The notes: a model not told the origin generated them from the letters alone. A stretch of DNA of 64,000 bases from Siphonodentalium dalli (GCA_032622095.1 CP136064.1:273941614-274005613); one strand, 5' to 3'; positions 1 to 10,556 are shown, numbered from the stretch's first letter. Numbers and translations: made by a program.

Positions 1-12
1 GAACATGTATAC

Positions 13-224
13 TTTTGTCCGAGCTTTTATTCCTACATTTTTCGGTCAATTTTTTTAAAACGTGGCACAGATATTTAGTACCATGGGAACTTGTGCACCT
101 GCGATTATGACGTCTGTCCGACATTTTTTGGTGGAGTTATCCCCCTTTTTCGACTTCGAATTTTTTTCGAAACATACATAAATTTTGTCCAAGCTTTTAT
201 TCCTACATTTTTTGGTCAATAGGT
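13..224. repeat. Two-copy direct repeat, period about 167 bp
   Basis: The segment at 13-57 (GTCC-AGCTTTTATTCCTAC core) recurs at 180-224 with few changes. Between the copies is unremarkable AT-rich sequence. I see no coding signal. Confidence 0.5.
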
Positions 225-384
225 TTAAGATTAGGGTTATGGTTGTACACCTGCAATGGGAACTGTTATTTTATTATTTTAACTAAATATTTACTGACAT
301 GTGAAACATCTTAGTATTTTAAAAACAGGGGGGTATCCGTAGTCCCATTGGGACAGTCACACCTCTAGTTTAATGCTGATTAGA

Positions 385-470
385 GTCTGATGAATCGGGC
401 ATTTGCACGTCGAATTGAATCTCAAATCGAATCATGTCATCGATGTCACATCGAATGAATCTTGAATTGT
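385..470. repeat. Remnant rich in AATCGAAT, resembling the end of the hAT element at 62504
   Basis: Repeated AATCGAAT/AATTGAAT words, and the order AATCGAATCA then TCACATCGAAT then TTGAAT, parallel the left terminal region of the 62504-63373 hAT element. No intact terminus or target duplication is visible, so this is a fragment by similarity only. Confidence 0.4.
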
Positions 471-586
471 CACTTATTAATATCCTAATAATATGTTTTG
501 AGCAATTGTTTATTACAGCTTACCGAGAGAAGTTTTCCAACAACGAAGGCTATGCACCTTTTAGCCTGCATATTTGAATTATCATA

Positions 587-978
587 CCAGTCAAACTCTT
601 CAAACCTGACCGGGATAGGTATTAGAATTACAGTATACAACCGGCCGGCATACACATTTTGTCGTTGCCCTGTTCATACGCACTGACTTGTTCTGAAATG
701 TCATTTTTGGTGCAAATTGTATGATTATATTACTTAGAATGTTACATTTTTGTCTCTGAAATTCTTTATTGGAATTATTGTACCTGTCAAACTCTTCAAA
801 CCTGACCGGGATAGGTATTAGAATTACAGTATACAACCGGCCGGCATTCACATTTTGTCGTTACCCTGTTCATACGCACTGACTTGTTCTGAAATGTCGT
901 TTTTGGTGCAAATTGTACGATAACATTACTTAGAATGTTACATTTTTGTCTGAAATTCTGAAGAATTTTCAGAGACAA
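587..978. repeat. Two tandem copies of a 196-bp unit
   Basis: Unit 1 (587-782) and unit 2 (783-978) share long near-identical runs, including TCAAACTCTTCAAACCTGAC, GTATACAACCGGCCGGCA and GTTCATACGCACTGACTTG. Short minus-strand ORFs over both units are by-products of the duplication. The distal end of unit 2 forms a small inverted repeat around 937-986. Confidence 0.85.
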
Positions 979-1389
979 AAATGTAAGATTCTAATTGTAG
1001 TTTCATACAGTTTGTGGAAGTGGAGAGATTCAATACTCAATAGACCTGCGACAGTCCGCATCATTGATTTTGACAACCAGACCGTATTACACTACAATAA
1101 TTGACATATACATTATACAAATATAATTTGTTTTTAAAACTTTAATGGGATGATCAGCCTAAGCTATTAAAGTATTTCAAGCAAAAGTTTTAATTTCTAC
1201 TGATCACTGAATGTGATGAGATAATAACAGATATTTGCAGCCTTGACACTTCACTGGCACGAAGGCGATCATAACGGAAAATTAATTGTTTTTTTTTAAT
1301 CAAACAAAAAATTAAATCGCGAAGGCCATCCGTATCTAAACTGATCGCCATGGGAAACATTTTTTTTGGTGCATTTTCAATAAAAAAAA
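979..1389. other. No feature recognised
   Basis: AT-rich sequence with homopolymer T/A runs near 1290 and 1380. No ORF, hairpin or repeat that I can support. Confidence 0.5.
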
Positions 1390-1600
1390 AACAACTAATT
1401 AAATTGGTGTCACCTTATTATATCCTACTCTATTGGTGTCGCTTTATTATATCCTATATTATACTCTATTCAACAGAAAATATGCAACAAATGATTGGAT
1501 TTGGGTCAGGGATGAGTGAAAAATATACCAATTTGCTCAATGTAAAACAACATGGTAATTATAATGAATATGAGTAAATGGCTTAAGCCTTTTACTCATT
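1390..1600. repeat. Degenerate relative of the G-family MITE at 22979
   Basis: Shares TACTC-ATTCAACAGAAAATATG, a GGATGAGTG-AAAATA-AC stretch and AACATGGTAATTATAATG with the G element, in the same order. One arm is partly duplicated (TTATTATATCCTA twice). No clean ends. Confidence 0.4.
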
Positions 1601-1759
1601 TTTGTTATAATTATCAAGTGTTATATGTGGTTCTGTGTGTACACTAGTGTATATAACTCTCAGTCTTGACTCATATTAATTCTTTTATTGGATACTAGCT
1701 GAAACAGGCTCGCCTTTATTCAGTATTTGCAGCCCCTGGGTGCACTTCAGGCACTTTTT

Positions 1760-1975
1760 GACTTTAGACAGAGGCATCCCATTTGTTTATCATTTGAACA
1801 ATTTGAATTTAAAAAAAAATAAAAAAATATTTGGATCGTATTGACAAACATTTCTTCTTTTTTTTTCCAAAAATTAAATTTATTAAAAACTAACGCTGTG
1901 ATAACCTCTGCCAAGGTACCCCGAGTCGCCACACCAACTTTGGTTAAAATCAGTCTTGGGGTCTAGGAGAAAAAT
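1760..1975 (-). repeat. Dispersed repeat, copy 1 of 3 (others 32223, 63815)
   Basis: Reverse complement contains AAATTTGGTGTGG-like sequence, then CTCGGGGTACCTTGGCAGAG and GCGTTAGTTTTTAATAAATT, matching copies at 32223-32345 and 63815-63960. The style resembles a LINE 3' or MITE terminal region, but no ends are defined. Confidence 0.5.
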
Positions 1976-2417
1976 CCAAACAGACAGACAGATCCTACTC
2001 TTTTATATATATATATAGATTTTCTATTAATTATAGATTGATTTAGGTACAGTCTCCCTTTAACTCAGAAAATATATAAACTGATTACATATATCAACCA
2101 AGATCCCAAAAAATATCAACAAGAAAGTTATCAAGCCCCCACTAAATTTGGCCTGCACTCCACTATGCAAGTTAAAAGTTAAATTGTTTTAAAATTTGGG
2201 AAGCTGATTGTTGACTTACATGAAAATGTAATGGAAAAATTTGACAAGGAATTTTTAGATTATTTTGGTGTCCAGATGATAACTGAAGTTCTAGTTACTC
2301 AATTGGTTTCAAATATTATATGTGGATTAATTACACGGAAATGCAGGTCAAGTTCTAATGTGAGTCCAATTATTTTTGATTGAACTATGCCCCAATATTA
2401 TTTTAATGTGTTGTGCA
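1976..2417. other. No feature recognised
   Basis: Contains a short (TA)n run near 2000. Otherwise AT-rich sequence without supportable ORFs or repeats. Confidence 0.5.
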
Positions 2418-2857
2418 CAAGCCTGCAAATAGCGTGTCTGTCATTTGCAGAATGAGGTCCTCAGAGGGTGAATTTAGTGACGCTATCCCGCATAGTGGGC
2501 TAGCATCACTAAATTCACCCTCTGGAGACCTCACTCTGCTTAGGCCTCTGCTTAGTATCTATAGTATCAAATTAACATTGTTTTTAGTTAAATTTCCCTT
2601 CTGGGAAGTTTCAAAATCCCCTCATTTGCAGAAGATAAAATTCATAATTGAGGTGACTAATAGGTGAACATCACCAACTTCAACTGGGGAACTTCAATCT
2701 GATCCTAGGTCTGCCATAGCAGTTGAGGGCCTTAGCAGAATGAGGTCCACAGAGGGTGAATTTAGTGATACTAGCCCGCTATACGGGATAGCATCACTAA
2801 ATTTACCCTCTGGGGACCTCATTCTGCAAATGACAAGACACGCTATTTGCAGGCTTG
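2418..2857. mobile_element. C-family foldback element, copy 1
   Basis: Outer arms CAAGCCTGCAAATAGCGTGT (left) and its complement (right) are essentially identical. Inside each arm lies the hairpin GAATGAGGTCC...GAGGGTGAATTTAGTGA with a GCTAGCCC-like loop. The two hairpins (near 2450-2545 and 2738-2832) flank a spacer. Non-autonomous; no transposase. The ORFs here only read through hairpins. Confidence 0.8.
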
Positions 2858-2905
2858 TATTCACAGAAATGTGTATGTCAAGCCAAATTAAATTATGGGA
2901 TGTGT

Positions 2906-3362
2906 GGCCTGAAAATATGGTGGCAGACATTTACAGAATGAGGTGCATAGAGGGTGAATTTAGTGACGCTACCTCACACAGTGGGATAGCAACACCAAAT
3001 TCATCCTCTGGGGACCTCATTCTACATGGCCTCATCTGCTATGGCAGACCTAGCATATTTAAGTTCCCAAATGGTGAAGATGGTGATGTGCACGCATTGG
3101 GCGCCTCGATTATATATTTTGTCGTCTGCCAATTTGGGGAGATAGCGAAACTAATCTAAAAAAGAAAAAGAAACTTTCTAAAGAAACTCAAAAACTTGTT
3201 AATTTGATAATAAAGATCCTTCCCAGAGAAGATGAGGCCTAAGCAGAATGAGGTCCCCAGAGGGTGAATTTAGTGATGCTAGCCCACTGTGTGGAGTAGC
3301 GTCACTAAATTCACCCTCTCGGCACCTCATTCTGCAAATGTCCAGCACCATATTTTCAGGCC
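2906..3362. mobile_element. C-family foldback element, copy 2
   Basis: Same two-hairpin plan as copy 1 but with different outer arms: GGCCTGAAAATATGGTGGCA left and the complement of GGCCTGAAAATATGGTGCTG right. Hairpins lie near 2936-3026 and 3243-3337. The spacer has a run TTAAGTTCCCAAATGGTGAA that is also found in the copies at 25930 and 58823. Confidence 0.8.
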
Positions 3363-3438
3363 GGATGTGATTTGAGGCCGCCTTTTAATTCTTGATGATT
3401 TAGAAACAATTCTTTGCTTATTTGTCTCATATTTGCTA

Positions 3439-3651
3439 CAGTAATGCCCTAAATAATCGACTCCTTAACCGCAGCAGAATTATGGGTAACCTTTCAGGAT
3501 TTAGTCGGAAATATGGCTTGTTGCCATCCATCGGAAAGCTCTCACTGAGAGCTTTCCGATGAATGGCAACAAGCCATATTTCCTACTAAATCCTGAAAAG
3601 TTACCCATATTTCTGCTGTGGTTACGGAGACGATTATTTAGGGCATTACTG
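3439..3651. mobile_element. A-family hairpin MITE, copy A1
   Basis: Starts CAGTAATGCCCTAAATAATC and ends with its complement, flanked by TA on both sides (3437-3438 and 3652-3653). Arms of about 100 bp meet at a very short loop near GCTCTCACTGAGAGC. Ends and TA target suggest mobilisation by a Tc1/mariner-type transposase (inference). Confidence 0.85.
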
Positions 3652-3856
3652 TATGGAAGTCCAATATTGTTTTTGTTATGTTATTGGTCTAATTCCGTCC
3701 ATTATCTTTTGATTTCCAGTTGACAACTTCAACAACCTAATAGGATTAAATTTGTAACATAATTCGCTTCAATATTCATTTCTAGATTAGAAGTTTTGAT
3801 TAACAAAATAAAATTTGGTCTGAATATTTCTTCCAGAGTTATAGGTCTTTTTCAAC

Positions 3857-4096
3857 TTAACACTTCCATGACTGGAGCTTCCGGAAATTTGCGAAAACTC
3901 TGCATTCTCTTATATATGTGAATCTACAATAGGGAGCCTCTCATATATAAGAGAATACATTGGCCTAACAATATTTACCTTGACCTTGTAAGCCAGTACA
4001 TGCTCTTATTTATGTGAGACTTCCTATGGGAGACTTGCATATATAAGAGAATGCACTGGCACAGGATCTTTATAATGCTGCACCAGCGCAGCTTCT
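3857..4096. mobile_element. B1-family double-hairpin element, right end truncated
   Basis: Begins TTAACACTTCCATGACTGGA, then two hairpins of the TTATATATG-GAG type separated by CTAACAATATTTACCTTGAC. Ends at TGCACCAGCGCAGCTTCTG without the expected GAAAGGGTTAA. Compare the intact copy at 55864-56125. Confidence 0.75.
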
Positions 4097-4688
4097 GTAT
4101 TGACACCTTAAAATATGTAGGTCAAATTTCAAATGGCGCCTCCCTTTCACTCCTGTCAAGGTATATCTTTGAGCATAATGTACCATAGTAGCACCAGTGG
4201 TATGCACTTCACATTCATGGGAGATGAGAATTGTCAGTAGCAGGCCTTTATATTCCTCCATATTCAAGCCGGTTAACGCTGTGCCCAAAATATGGTAATG
4301 TGCTATCATGAAATGGTTAAAGCCACATGGTATTTTGCACTCCAAAATACACCTACTTGTATTTGCTTTTGAATTTATCCAAAAATGATAAACGTATTTT
4401 CAGTGCTAATATCAACAAATATGTCCAGAAATCTTCCGCATAGGTATGTTTTGATACAACTCTTACCAAATTATATATACTACGTAATTACTTTTGGGGT
4501 TCAAACGAGACATGTCCGTTTAAGGAATTAAAGATGGTCTATCTCTTCTGGAGCCACAATTACATTCAAGACTACAATTTTGTGAATAAATTAAAGATCA
4601 ACTGAAGATTGGGTCTATTATTTATCTATAAAGGAATTATTAAAATGGTTTATTTCAAATGTAAGATCTTGGTGGACTATTGTTTATA
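4097..4688. other. No supported feature
   Basis: A 91-residue minus-strand ORF (4070-4345) begins inside unrelated sequence and ends in the B1 element terminus. It has no recognisable domain. Nothing else visible. Confidence 0.45.
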
Positions 4689-5050
4689 TTAAAGTGATGT
4701 GAAACATTCCGGTAGGGTGATCAAATAGAAATGTAGATTAATCTTGTTCAAAGTAGGTATTTTTACAAATATTATATCCAAATTAACAATAAACACCGTC
4801 ATTCTTATATATTAATCAAATGCAGTGACTCTCGATGGCGAAATAATTTTCGTCAGTTTATCACCGATTGATGCGTCCCGAATCGAGTAGTAAATATTTA
4901 CAATTTAGCGTTGTTCAGACGACGTTTTCTATGGAGTGGTACAGTCGATTTACTTCATGTTAGTAGAAAGCTAAATTCCTACAGTTGGCATCATAGCTCC
5001 TGGATACTATCAGTTTCACATACCCGAACAAGTACATATATGTCTTTAAA
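4689..5050 (+). mobile_element. E-family MITE, copy 1
   Basis: Starts TTAAAGTGATGTGAAACATT and ends ATATGTCTTTAAA. The interior words CAGTGACTCTCGATGGCGAA and TTTATCACCGATTGATGCGT recur at 6817-7227 and, reversed, at 59511-59879. TTAA at both ends may be the target duplication. Confidence 0.8.
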
Positions 5051-5337
5051 TTGCTAACAAGATATAGTTGTCCTTCTTGGTATGCTTTTGGTGTGTTCCG
5101 AACATTTTTGCATGGATTTCTGTTTTTAAAATAGCCCCTAAAACTGTCCCGCTGATGATAAATTATAAATGAAATATATATTAATTGATAGAAATTTTTC
5201 TGGACAGATGACTTTGATTCATATCTATTATTTTATACCCCGTAATCTATATAAAACTTTATGGGAAGAGATATTCCATCTTTAAGGTTTCTTGATCACC
5301 ACCAAACTCCCCATGTGACTGCATTGGCTATTTTAAA

Positions 5338-5409
5338 GATACATAATCTGATTTAACGCCCCTAAATTACTATTTCTTTGGCTTCGGGGTTTATATATTA
5401 GATTTGAGT

Positions 5410-5445
<36 letters not shown>

Positions 5446-5623
5446 TAACCGACCCATCAATGGGCAAAAATGTTGGGCAATTTTTATAGTATAGTTGACA
5501 GTGGTTATAATTATTTTTTGGCAATTAATCGATTCTGATAACTGAAGCGGCATTTCAAGAAATATTGTTGTTGGAATCTGATTAATATGATGGTGACCAT
5601 CAAATCGGATTGTTTACCTTTAT
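5338..5623 (+). mobile_element. D-family element, copy 1, interrupted by a G homopolymer
   Basis: Matches D copies from TTAACGCCCCTAAATTACTA to the inverted end ATCGGATTGTTTACCTTTA. Where other copies read GAGTCGAGGAACCCACCC, this one reads GAGTC followed by 33 G. The CAACTGAAGCGGCATTTCAA-like interior is shared with 32641-33097. A fragment of the same interior lies at 8975-9032. Confidence 0.7.
5411..5443 (+). repeat. 33-bp G homopolymer
   Basis: An uninterrupted run of 33 G, preceded by C and followed by TTTAACC. It replaces the GAGGAACCCACCC segment of the D family. Length may be unreliable because such tracts sequence poorly. Confidence 0.9.
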
Positions 5624-5948
5624 GCTCGAGTAGGGTCAAATCATAATCATTGGTTCTCCATAAATATTTTGGTTTCTTGATATCATTCTCAAATGATACA
5701 TGCAAACTCATGATGGTTTGTTCATTTGACATTTGCAATTAACACAGTCAGCATGTATATGTTCTAGATGCATGAAGATTGAAGTTGAGTATTTCACCTT
5801 GTATCATTTGCATAAAGATAGTTTTATTTAAATATTATATTGTGACGATTGATAACAGGAACAATATAATTATCACAGAACATTGATGTATCTTATCAGG
5901 ACGTTGTATAAAGTTAAAACACCTCAAAAAAAGTAAGTTCCACCTCAG

Positions 5949-6292
5949 AGCCAACGCAGATGCTACGATTAAAATCGAAAGTGGGAAAAATCGCAGGTGG
6001 AGCATCCACTACTAATGCTCACGACAATATCGCCGCCATATCGTAGCGATCAAGCAATTTTTGATTTTTACCAGGAAAATTGGAGTGACCTTTGCAATGC
6101 ACGCGATTACAGCTGTCATATGACCATGGTTAAATGGGTCTCACAATTTACATGCTGTCATGTGATCGATCACATGGATAAAATCGCAACTGCAGACATC
6201 GCAGCACCATAGCGTCTGCGAGCAAGCCACTTTTCTCCACCTACGACTTTTCCCACTTACGATTTTAATCGCAGCGTCTGCCGTAGCACCCA
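5949..6292. mobile_element. Inverted-repeat MITE, about 50-bp TIRs
   Basis: Left arm has GATTAAAATCG-AAGTGGGAAA then CGCAGGTGGAG. The right arm is the complement (CTCCACCTACGA, CCCACTTACGATTTTAATCG). About 340 bp in total. Short ORFs across it are not recognisable proteins. Confidence 0.75.
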
Positions 6293-6425
6293 CACAGTGC
6301 AACATATATGAAGAATCCCGAAAAAATTTGTAATTAGATGTGTAACCATTATGAGACTTAGTCCGAGTTTCATTGGATGTAAGCCAGCTAATGATCTTGG
6401 TAGAGCGAGATGCTAGTTTACTTCC

Positions 6426-6495
6426 AAGACCCATTCATATAACATTCTATTTCGGGCTTTAAGACCCATTCATATAACATTCTATGTCGGGCTTT
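6426..6495. repeat. 35-bp direct duplication
   Basis: AAGACCCATTCATATAACAT plus a 15-bp continuation appears at 6426-6460 and again at 6461-6495 with one change. Confidence 0.85.
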
Positions 6496-6816
6496 AAGAT
6501 TTGTTGACTCACTGACCTAAAACCACCAATATAAATGTATTGAAATATCACAATTGTGACAATAAACTGGTTTACTCTGCTGGAAACATGATACTTGTTC
6601 TGAACTCCACAACAGTTGCCAATTGAAAGAGGTAATTTAATGAGAAATATATTTTTTATCACAATGTTTACATAATTTCAAAAGAATACAAACTCATTTG
6701 ACATCGCAAATTGACTGTTGGCCTGTAAACAGTTGACCGTTGACCTGTTAACATAAACAGAATACACTTTGTCCTCGATAAGAAATACTTGGTAATTTAG
6801 CTGGTAATTTGTAAAT

Positions 6817-7227
6817 TTAAAGTGATGTGAAACACTCCGGTTGGTGATCAAATAAAAATGGAGAATAATCTTGCTCAAAGTAGTTATTGTTACGAATATT
6901 AATCCAAAATTACAGCACACACCGGCATTCTTTATATATTAATTAAATGCATTGACTCTGGCTGGGGAACTAATTTGCGTTAGTTTATCACCGATTGTTG
7001 CCTCCCTAATCGAGTTTGCGTTAGTTTATCGCCGATTGTTGCGTCCTGAATCGATATGTAAATAATTAAGTGTAGTTCAAACAATGATCTCTATGGAATG
7101 GTATGGTTGATTTCTTTGAGATTTTCGGTGATGTTAGTAGAATGCTACATTCCCACAGTTGGCATGGCGTCTGAGTACTACCTTATAGGTTTCAGGCATC
7201 CGAATAAGTCCATAATATGTCTTTAAA
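6817..7227 (+). mobile_element. E-family MITE, copy 2
   Basis: Starts TTAAAGTGATGTGAAACACT and ends ATAATATGTCTTTAAA. It carries an internal duplication of about 50 bp (GCGTTAGTTTATC-CCGATTG twice, near 6973 and 7018) not present in copy 1. Confidence 0.8.
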
Positions 7228-7402
7228 ATTACATAAACATTTCAAGATGTCCCGTGCAAGACTTATTGTTTATCAAGTAATAAGTGACAACATACAATAT
7301 AAAAACCTGATAATAGGCGAAAGCTGCGATAAATCAAAGTGCTCATGCCGGAATGTTATTATTTGGGTGGGTTCTTTTATCATTCCGGGTAGCTGAAGGT
7401 TG

Positions 7403-7573
7403 CAGATTAGAATATACCTTGGTATACTTAGTGTCTGTTTTAAAGGCATTCATTGCAGAAATATTCGTATTTGTTCAAATCGCCATCAACAGAAGGAATA
7501 TTCAAATATATATACATGTAGTTTTGTTCATATGCCAAACATAATCAGGGCGTAAATAGTATATTGTCGTCAA
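7403..7573 (+). repeat. Dispersed 165-bp repeat, copy 1 (other 16188-16350)
   Basis: The stretch from ATACCTTGGTATACTTAGTG to AGTATATTGTCGTCAAGA is nearly identical at 16188-16350. The 63-residue ORF here is the repeat itself. Confidence 0.85.
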
Positions 7574-8059
7574 GACGTACGATGGTGTATGTAAATAAGA
7601 GCCTGCTCGTGTTGCAGAGGTTGTGCTTCTGTTTACATAACACAGCGCAATTCTATTGGTTAATCACACACAAATTATATAAATGCTCTTTATTATTTCC
7701 ATATAAGGAAAACAGTAACAAATAACCCTCTTTATGTTTACCATATCCGAATCTAAACAAAAGCCAGGTAACGTAACATTTTTTGCTTTTGTTTTACATA
7801 ACAAAGGGAAAAAAATGACAATAACATACTGTTTATGCCATATTTCTGATTGGTATAAGAACAAGGTCTGTCTATATTTTACTATGTTTTCTGTTTATGG
7901 CGGGTTTTGACAGAGGTGAATATTTTAACAGCATACCCACCGCCAACGCCGCCCGTATCTTTAAATGTAAACAAATCGTTGTCAACATGGAAATAGTATA
8001 TTTAGCACTGTCAAATTAAACTATAATGGTTAAATTTAGGATACGCCTGACCTGATATA
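7574..8059. other. No supported feature; 3' part is host sequence duplicated at 9030
   Basis: Sequence just before 8060 (TAAATTTAGG-TACGCCTGAC) matches 9031-9060, giving an uninterrupted reference for the B3 insertion. Nothing else recognised. Confidence 0.6.
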
Positions 8060-8506
8060 TGTGACCCGCCATATCAAATCCAGTCGGAAGTCAGGATTTT
8101 TTTACCCTGTGCCAATGCATTCTCTTATATATGCGAGTCGACCATAGGTCGCCTCGCATATATAAGAGAATGCATTGGCCTAACAATTTTTTACAATTTT
8201 AATAATTTTTTCTTGTATTCTTTAACAATTTTAATAATTTCACCCAGACAAACATGAGCAGACGACACTCTTCTATATGCTTCTATATATGTGTGGGGCT
8301 CCCTGCAGGGTAAGGGATGTTTTTTATTTTATGTCCTAAAAATTGTAAGAAACATTTATTTAAAAAACATGATAAAAAATTGTTAGGCCAATGCATTCTC
8401 TTATATATGCGAGGCGACCTATGGTCGACTCGCATATATAAGAGAATGCATTGGCACAGGGTAAAAAAATCCCGACGTCCAACTGGATTTGATATGGCGG
8501 GTCACA
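8060..8506. mobile_element. B3-family double-hairpin element with TA target duplication
   Basis: Ends TGTGACCCGCCATATCAAAT and its complement, flanked by TA (8058-8059 and 8507-8508). The interior holds the B core: CCCTGTGCCAATGCATTC, hairpin 1, an AT-rich spacer, hairpin 2, then GGCACAGGG. The paralogous host at 9051-9070 reads CCTGATATATAAGAG without the element, confirming its ends. Confidence 0.9.
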
Positions 8507-8593
8507 TATAAGAGATTCTAATTACACCAATAGTAGTATACAAGTCTTTTGAATATAATTACTGATATTTATTATACATCCCCTCCCTCCTGT

Positions 8594-8936
8594 CAGTGTC
8601 GCTGAAGGGGTCACTCTCACCAAAAAAAGTACTTAAGGGTACACAGGTTTTGAAAATGCGCTGAAGGGTACACATGTTTTGAAATGTCATTCTAAATGAC
8701 GTTTAGTTTTCGTATCTGCCATAATTTCTGTTGGAGAATAATTGTTTACATTCCAATGAACATTAAAATTAACTGAAATCAAACTGCTAATGGGCACCAG
8801 ACTTTCAGAAACACAGTTTAAGTTATGGTGTTAGTGCCGATCACAAACCCTGTGTACCCTTCAGAACATTTTCAAACCCTGTGTACCCTTCAGCACTTTT
8901 TTTGGTGAGCATGACCCCTTCAGCCCTACTGTCACC
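8594..8936. mobile_element. Foldback MITE inserted in a minisatellite-type unit
   Basis: The left arm (CTGAAGGGGTCACTCTCACC, then AAGGGTACACAGGTTTTG) is the complement of the right arm (CAAACCCTGTGTACCCTTCA, then TTTGGTGAGCATGACCCC). Flanking CCCCTCCCTCCTGTCAG and TCCATGGGTG are the two halves of the unit tandemly repeated from 9118, so it interrupts one such unit. Confidence 0.75.
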
Positions 8937-9114
8937 ACGTCCATGGGTGAACAAAATGTTGATACATAACACTTGTTGGCCAATTTTTATAGTATAGTTA
9001 ACAGTGGTTATAATTATTTTTTGGCAATTAATGGTTAACTTTAGGATGTGCCTGACCTGATATATAAGAGATTCTAATTACACCAACAAGTCTTTTGAAT
9101 ATAATTACTGATAT

Positions 9115-9820
9115 TTATGATACATCCCCTCCCTCCTGTCAGTCCATGGGTGGGACTATCATTAATATTTATGATACATCCCCTCCCTCCTGTAAGTCCA
9201 TGGGTGGGACTATCATTAATATTTATGATACATCCCCTCCCTCCTGTAAGTCCATGGGTGGGACTATCATTAATATTTATGATACATCCCCTCCCTCCTG
9301 TAAGTCCATGGGTGGGACTATCATTAATATTTATGATACATCCCCTCCCTCCTGTAAGTCCATGGGTGGGACTATCATTAATATTTATGATACATCCCCT
9401 CCCTCCTGTAAGTCCATGGGTGCCCCTCCCTCCTGTAAGTCCATGGGTGCCCCTCCCTCCTGTAAGTCCATGGGTGCCCCTCCCTCCTGTCCATGGGTGC
9501 CCCTCCCTCCCTCCTGTAAGTCCATGGGTGCCCCTCCCTCCCTCCTGTAAGTCCATGGGTGCCCCTCCCTCCCTCCTGTCCATGGGTGCCCCTCCCTCCC
9601 TCCTGTCCCCCTCCCTCCTGTCCATGGGTGCCCCTCCCTCCTGTAAGTCCGTGGGTGGGACTATCATCCCCTCCCTCCTGTAAGTCCATGGGTGCCCCTC
9701 CCTCCTGTAAGTCCATGGGTGGGACTATCATCCCCTCCCTCCTGTAAGTCCATGGGTGCCCCTCCCTCCTGTAAGTCCATGGGTGCCCCTCCTGTAAGTC
9801 CATGGGTGGGACTATCATTT
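9115..9820. repeat. Composite minisatellite: 54-bp units then 26-31-bp units
   Basis: Six units of about 54 bp (GATACATCCCCTCCCTCCTG + TAAGTCCATGGGTGGGACTA + TCATTAATATTTAT), followed by shortened units with CCCCTCCCTCCTGTAAGTCC. Because 54 is a multiple of 3, long ORFs appear on both strands with repeated peptides. I do not regard them as genes. Strong C/T versus G/A strand asymmetry. Confidence 0.95.
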
Positions 9821-9958
9821 TTTGAGGTGTTTGCATGTTATCCTATATAAATAGGAATTGATTTAAATTGTTTGAGAGTTTAACGTATTTTATCCCTTTG
9901 TTCTAAAATAAATTTTAGAAATTTGATTGTCTTATCTTCCTGCATCTTTTGCTCATAT

Positions 9959-10012
9959 CCGGACAGCCTGATTAAAACCAGACTCGAACCAGCTTCGCAG
10001 TACAGTCTGAAG
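9959..10012 (-). other. Possible exon relic coding an RLYCEAGSSLVLIRL peptide
   Basis: The minus strand reads RLYCEAGSSLVLIRL within a 68-residue ORF (9880-10086). A diverged inverted copy at 11608-11680 encodes RLYYEAGSSVVLIRL, with most differences silent or conservative. Two copies keeping the same peptide suggest a once-coding segment. The protein is not recognised. Confidence 0.35.
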
Positions 10013-10134
10013 AAAATGAGTGGGTTTTCCATTACCACAAGCAAACATTTCGTCAAGTGTCCGTCAATCACAACATCTATCAGCAAAATGATGCAGCCAT
10101 TCAGGCGATTGTCTGAATTCCCACACTAAAAATA

Positions 10135-10490
10135 TGTGACCCGCCATATCAAATCCAGTCGGAAGTCGGGATTTTTTTACCCTGTGCCAATGCATTCTCT
10201 TATATATGCGAGTCGACCATAGGTCGCCTCGCATATATAAGAGAATGCATTGGCCTAACAATTTTTTATAATTTTTTCTTGTATTCTTTAACAATTTTAT
10301 AATTTCACCCATACAGAGCCCAAGACAAACATGAGCAGACGACACTCTTCTATATGCTTCTATATATGTGTGGGGCTCCCTGCAGGGTAATGGATGTTTT
10401 TTATTTTATGTCCTAAAAATTGTAAGAAACATTTATTTAAAAAATTGTTAGGCCAATGCATTCTCTTATATATGCGAGGCGACCTATGGT
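10135..10490. mobile_element. B3-family double-hairpin element, right part deleted
   Basis: Preceded by TA, starts TGTGACCCGCCATATCAAAT. Hairpin 1, spacer and the first arm of hairpin 2 are present. It stops at GGCGACCTATGGT, where sequence jumps to CAGCAAAATGATGCAGCCAT, a second copy of the bases at 10081-10102 just upstream of the element. Confidence 0.85.
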
Positions 10491-10556
10491 CAGCAAAATG
10501 ATGCAGCCATTCTTATTTTCTGCCCATCCCCAATATGCAGGACTCGGGACAGCACT
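10491..10556 (-). pseudogene. Fragment of the HEKADTRI-type gene C-terminus
   Basis: After the 22-bp repeat CAGCAAAATGATGCAGCCAT-TC, the bases TTTCTGCCCATCCCCAATAT and GCAGGACTCGGG are identical to 12906-12944 inside the decayed gene at 12750-15635. This is a small rearranged scrap of a second copy. Confidence 0.7.

Noticed and set aside
2740-3159. 139-residue plus ORF
   Set aside because: Reads across C-family hairpins; the same peptide words (SPEGEFSDA) recur in every C copy on both strands.
4070-4345. 91-residue minus ORF
   Set aside because: Ends inside a B1 terminus and has no recognisable motif.
9074-9836. Long ORFs on both strands with repeated peptides (HGLTGGRG, DTSPPSCKSMGG)
   Set aside because: They are the 54-bp and shorter minisatellite read through. 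Open frames on both strands follow from a period divisible by three. No start context, domain or non-repeat extension.
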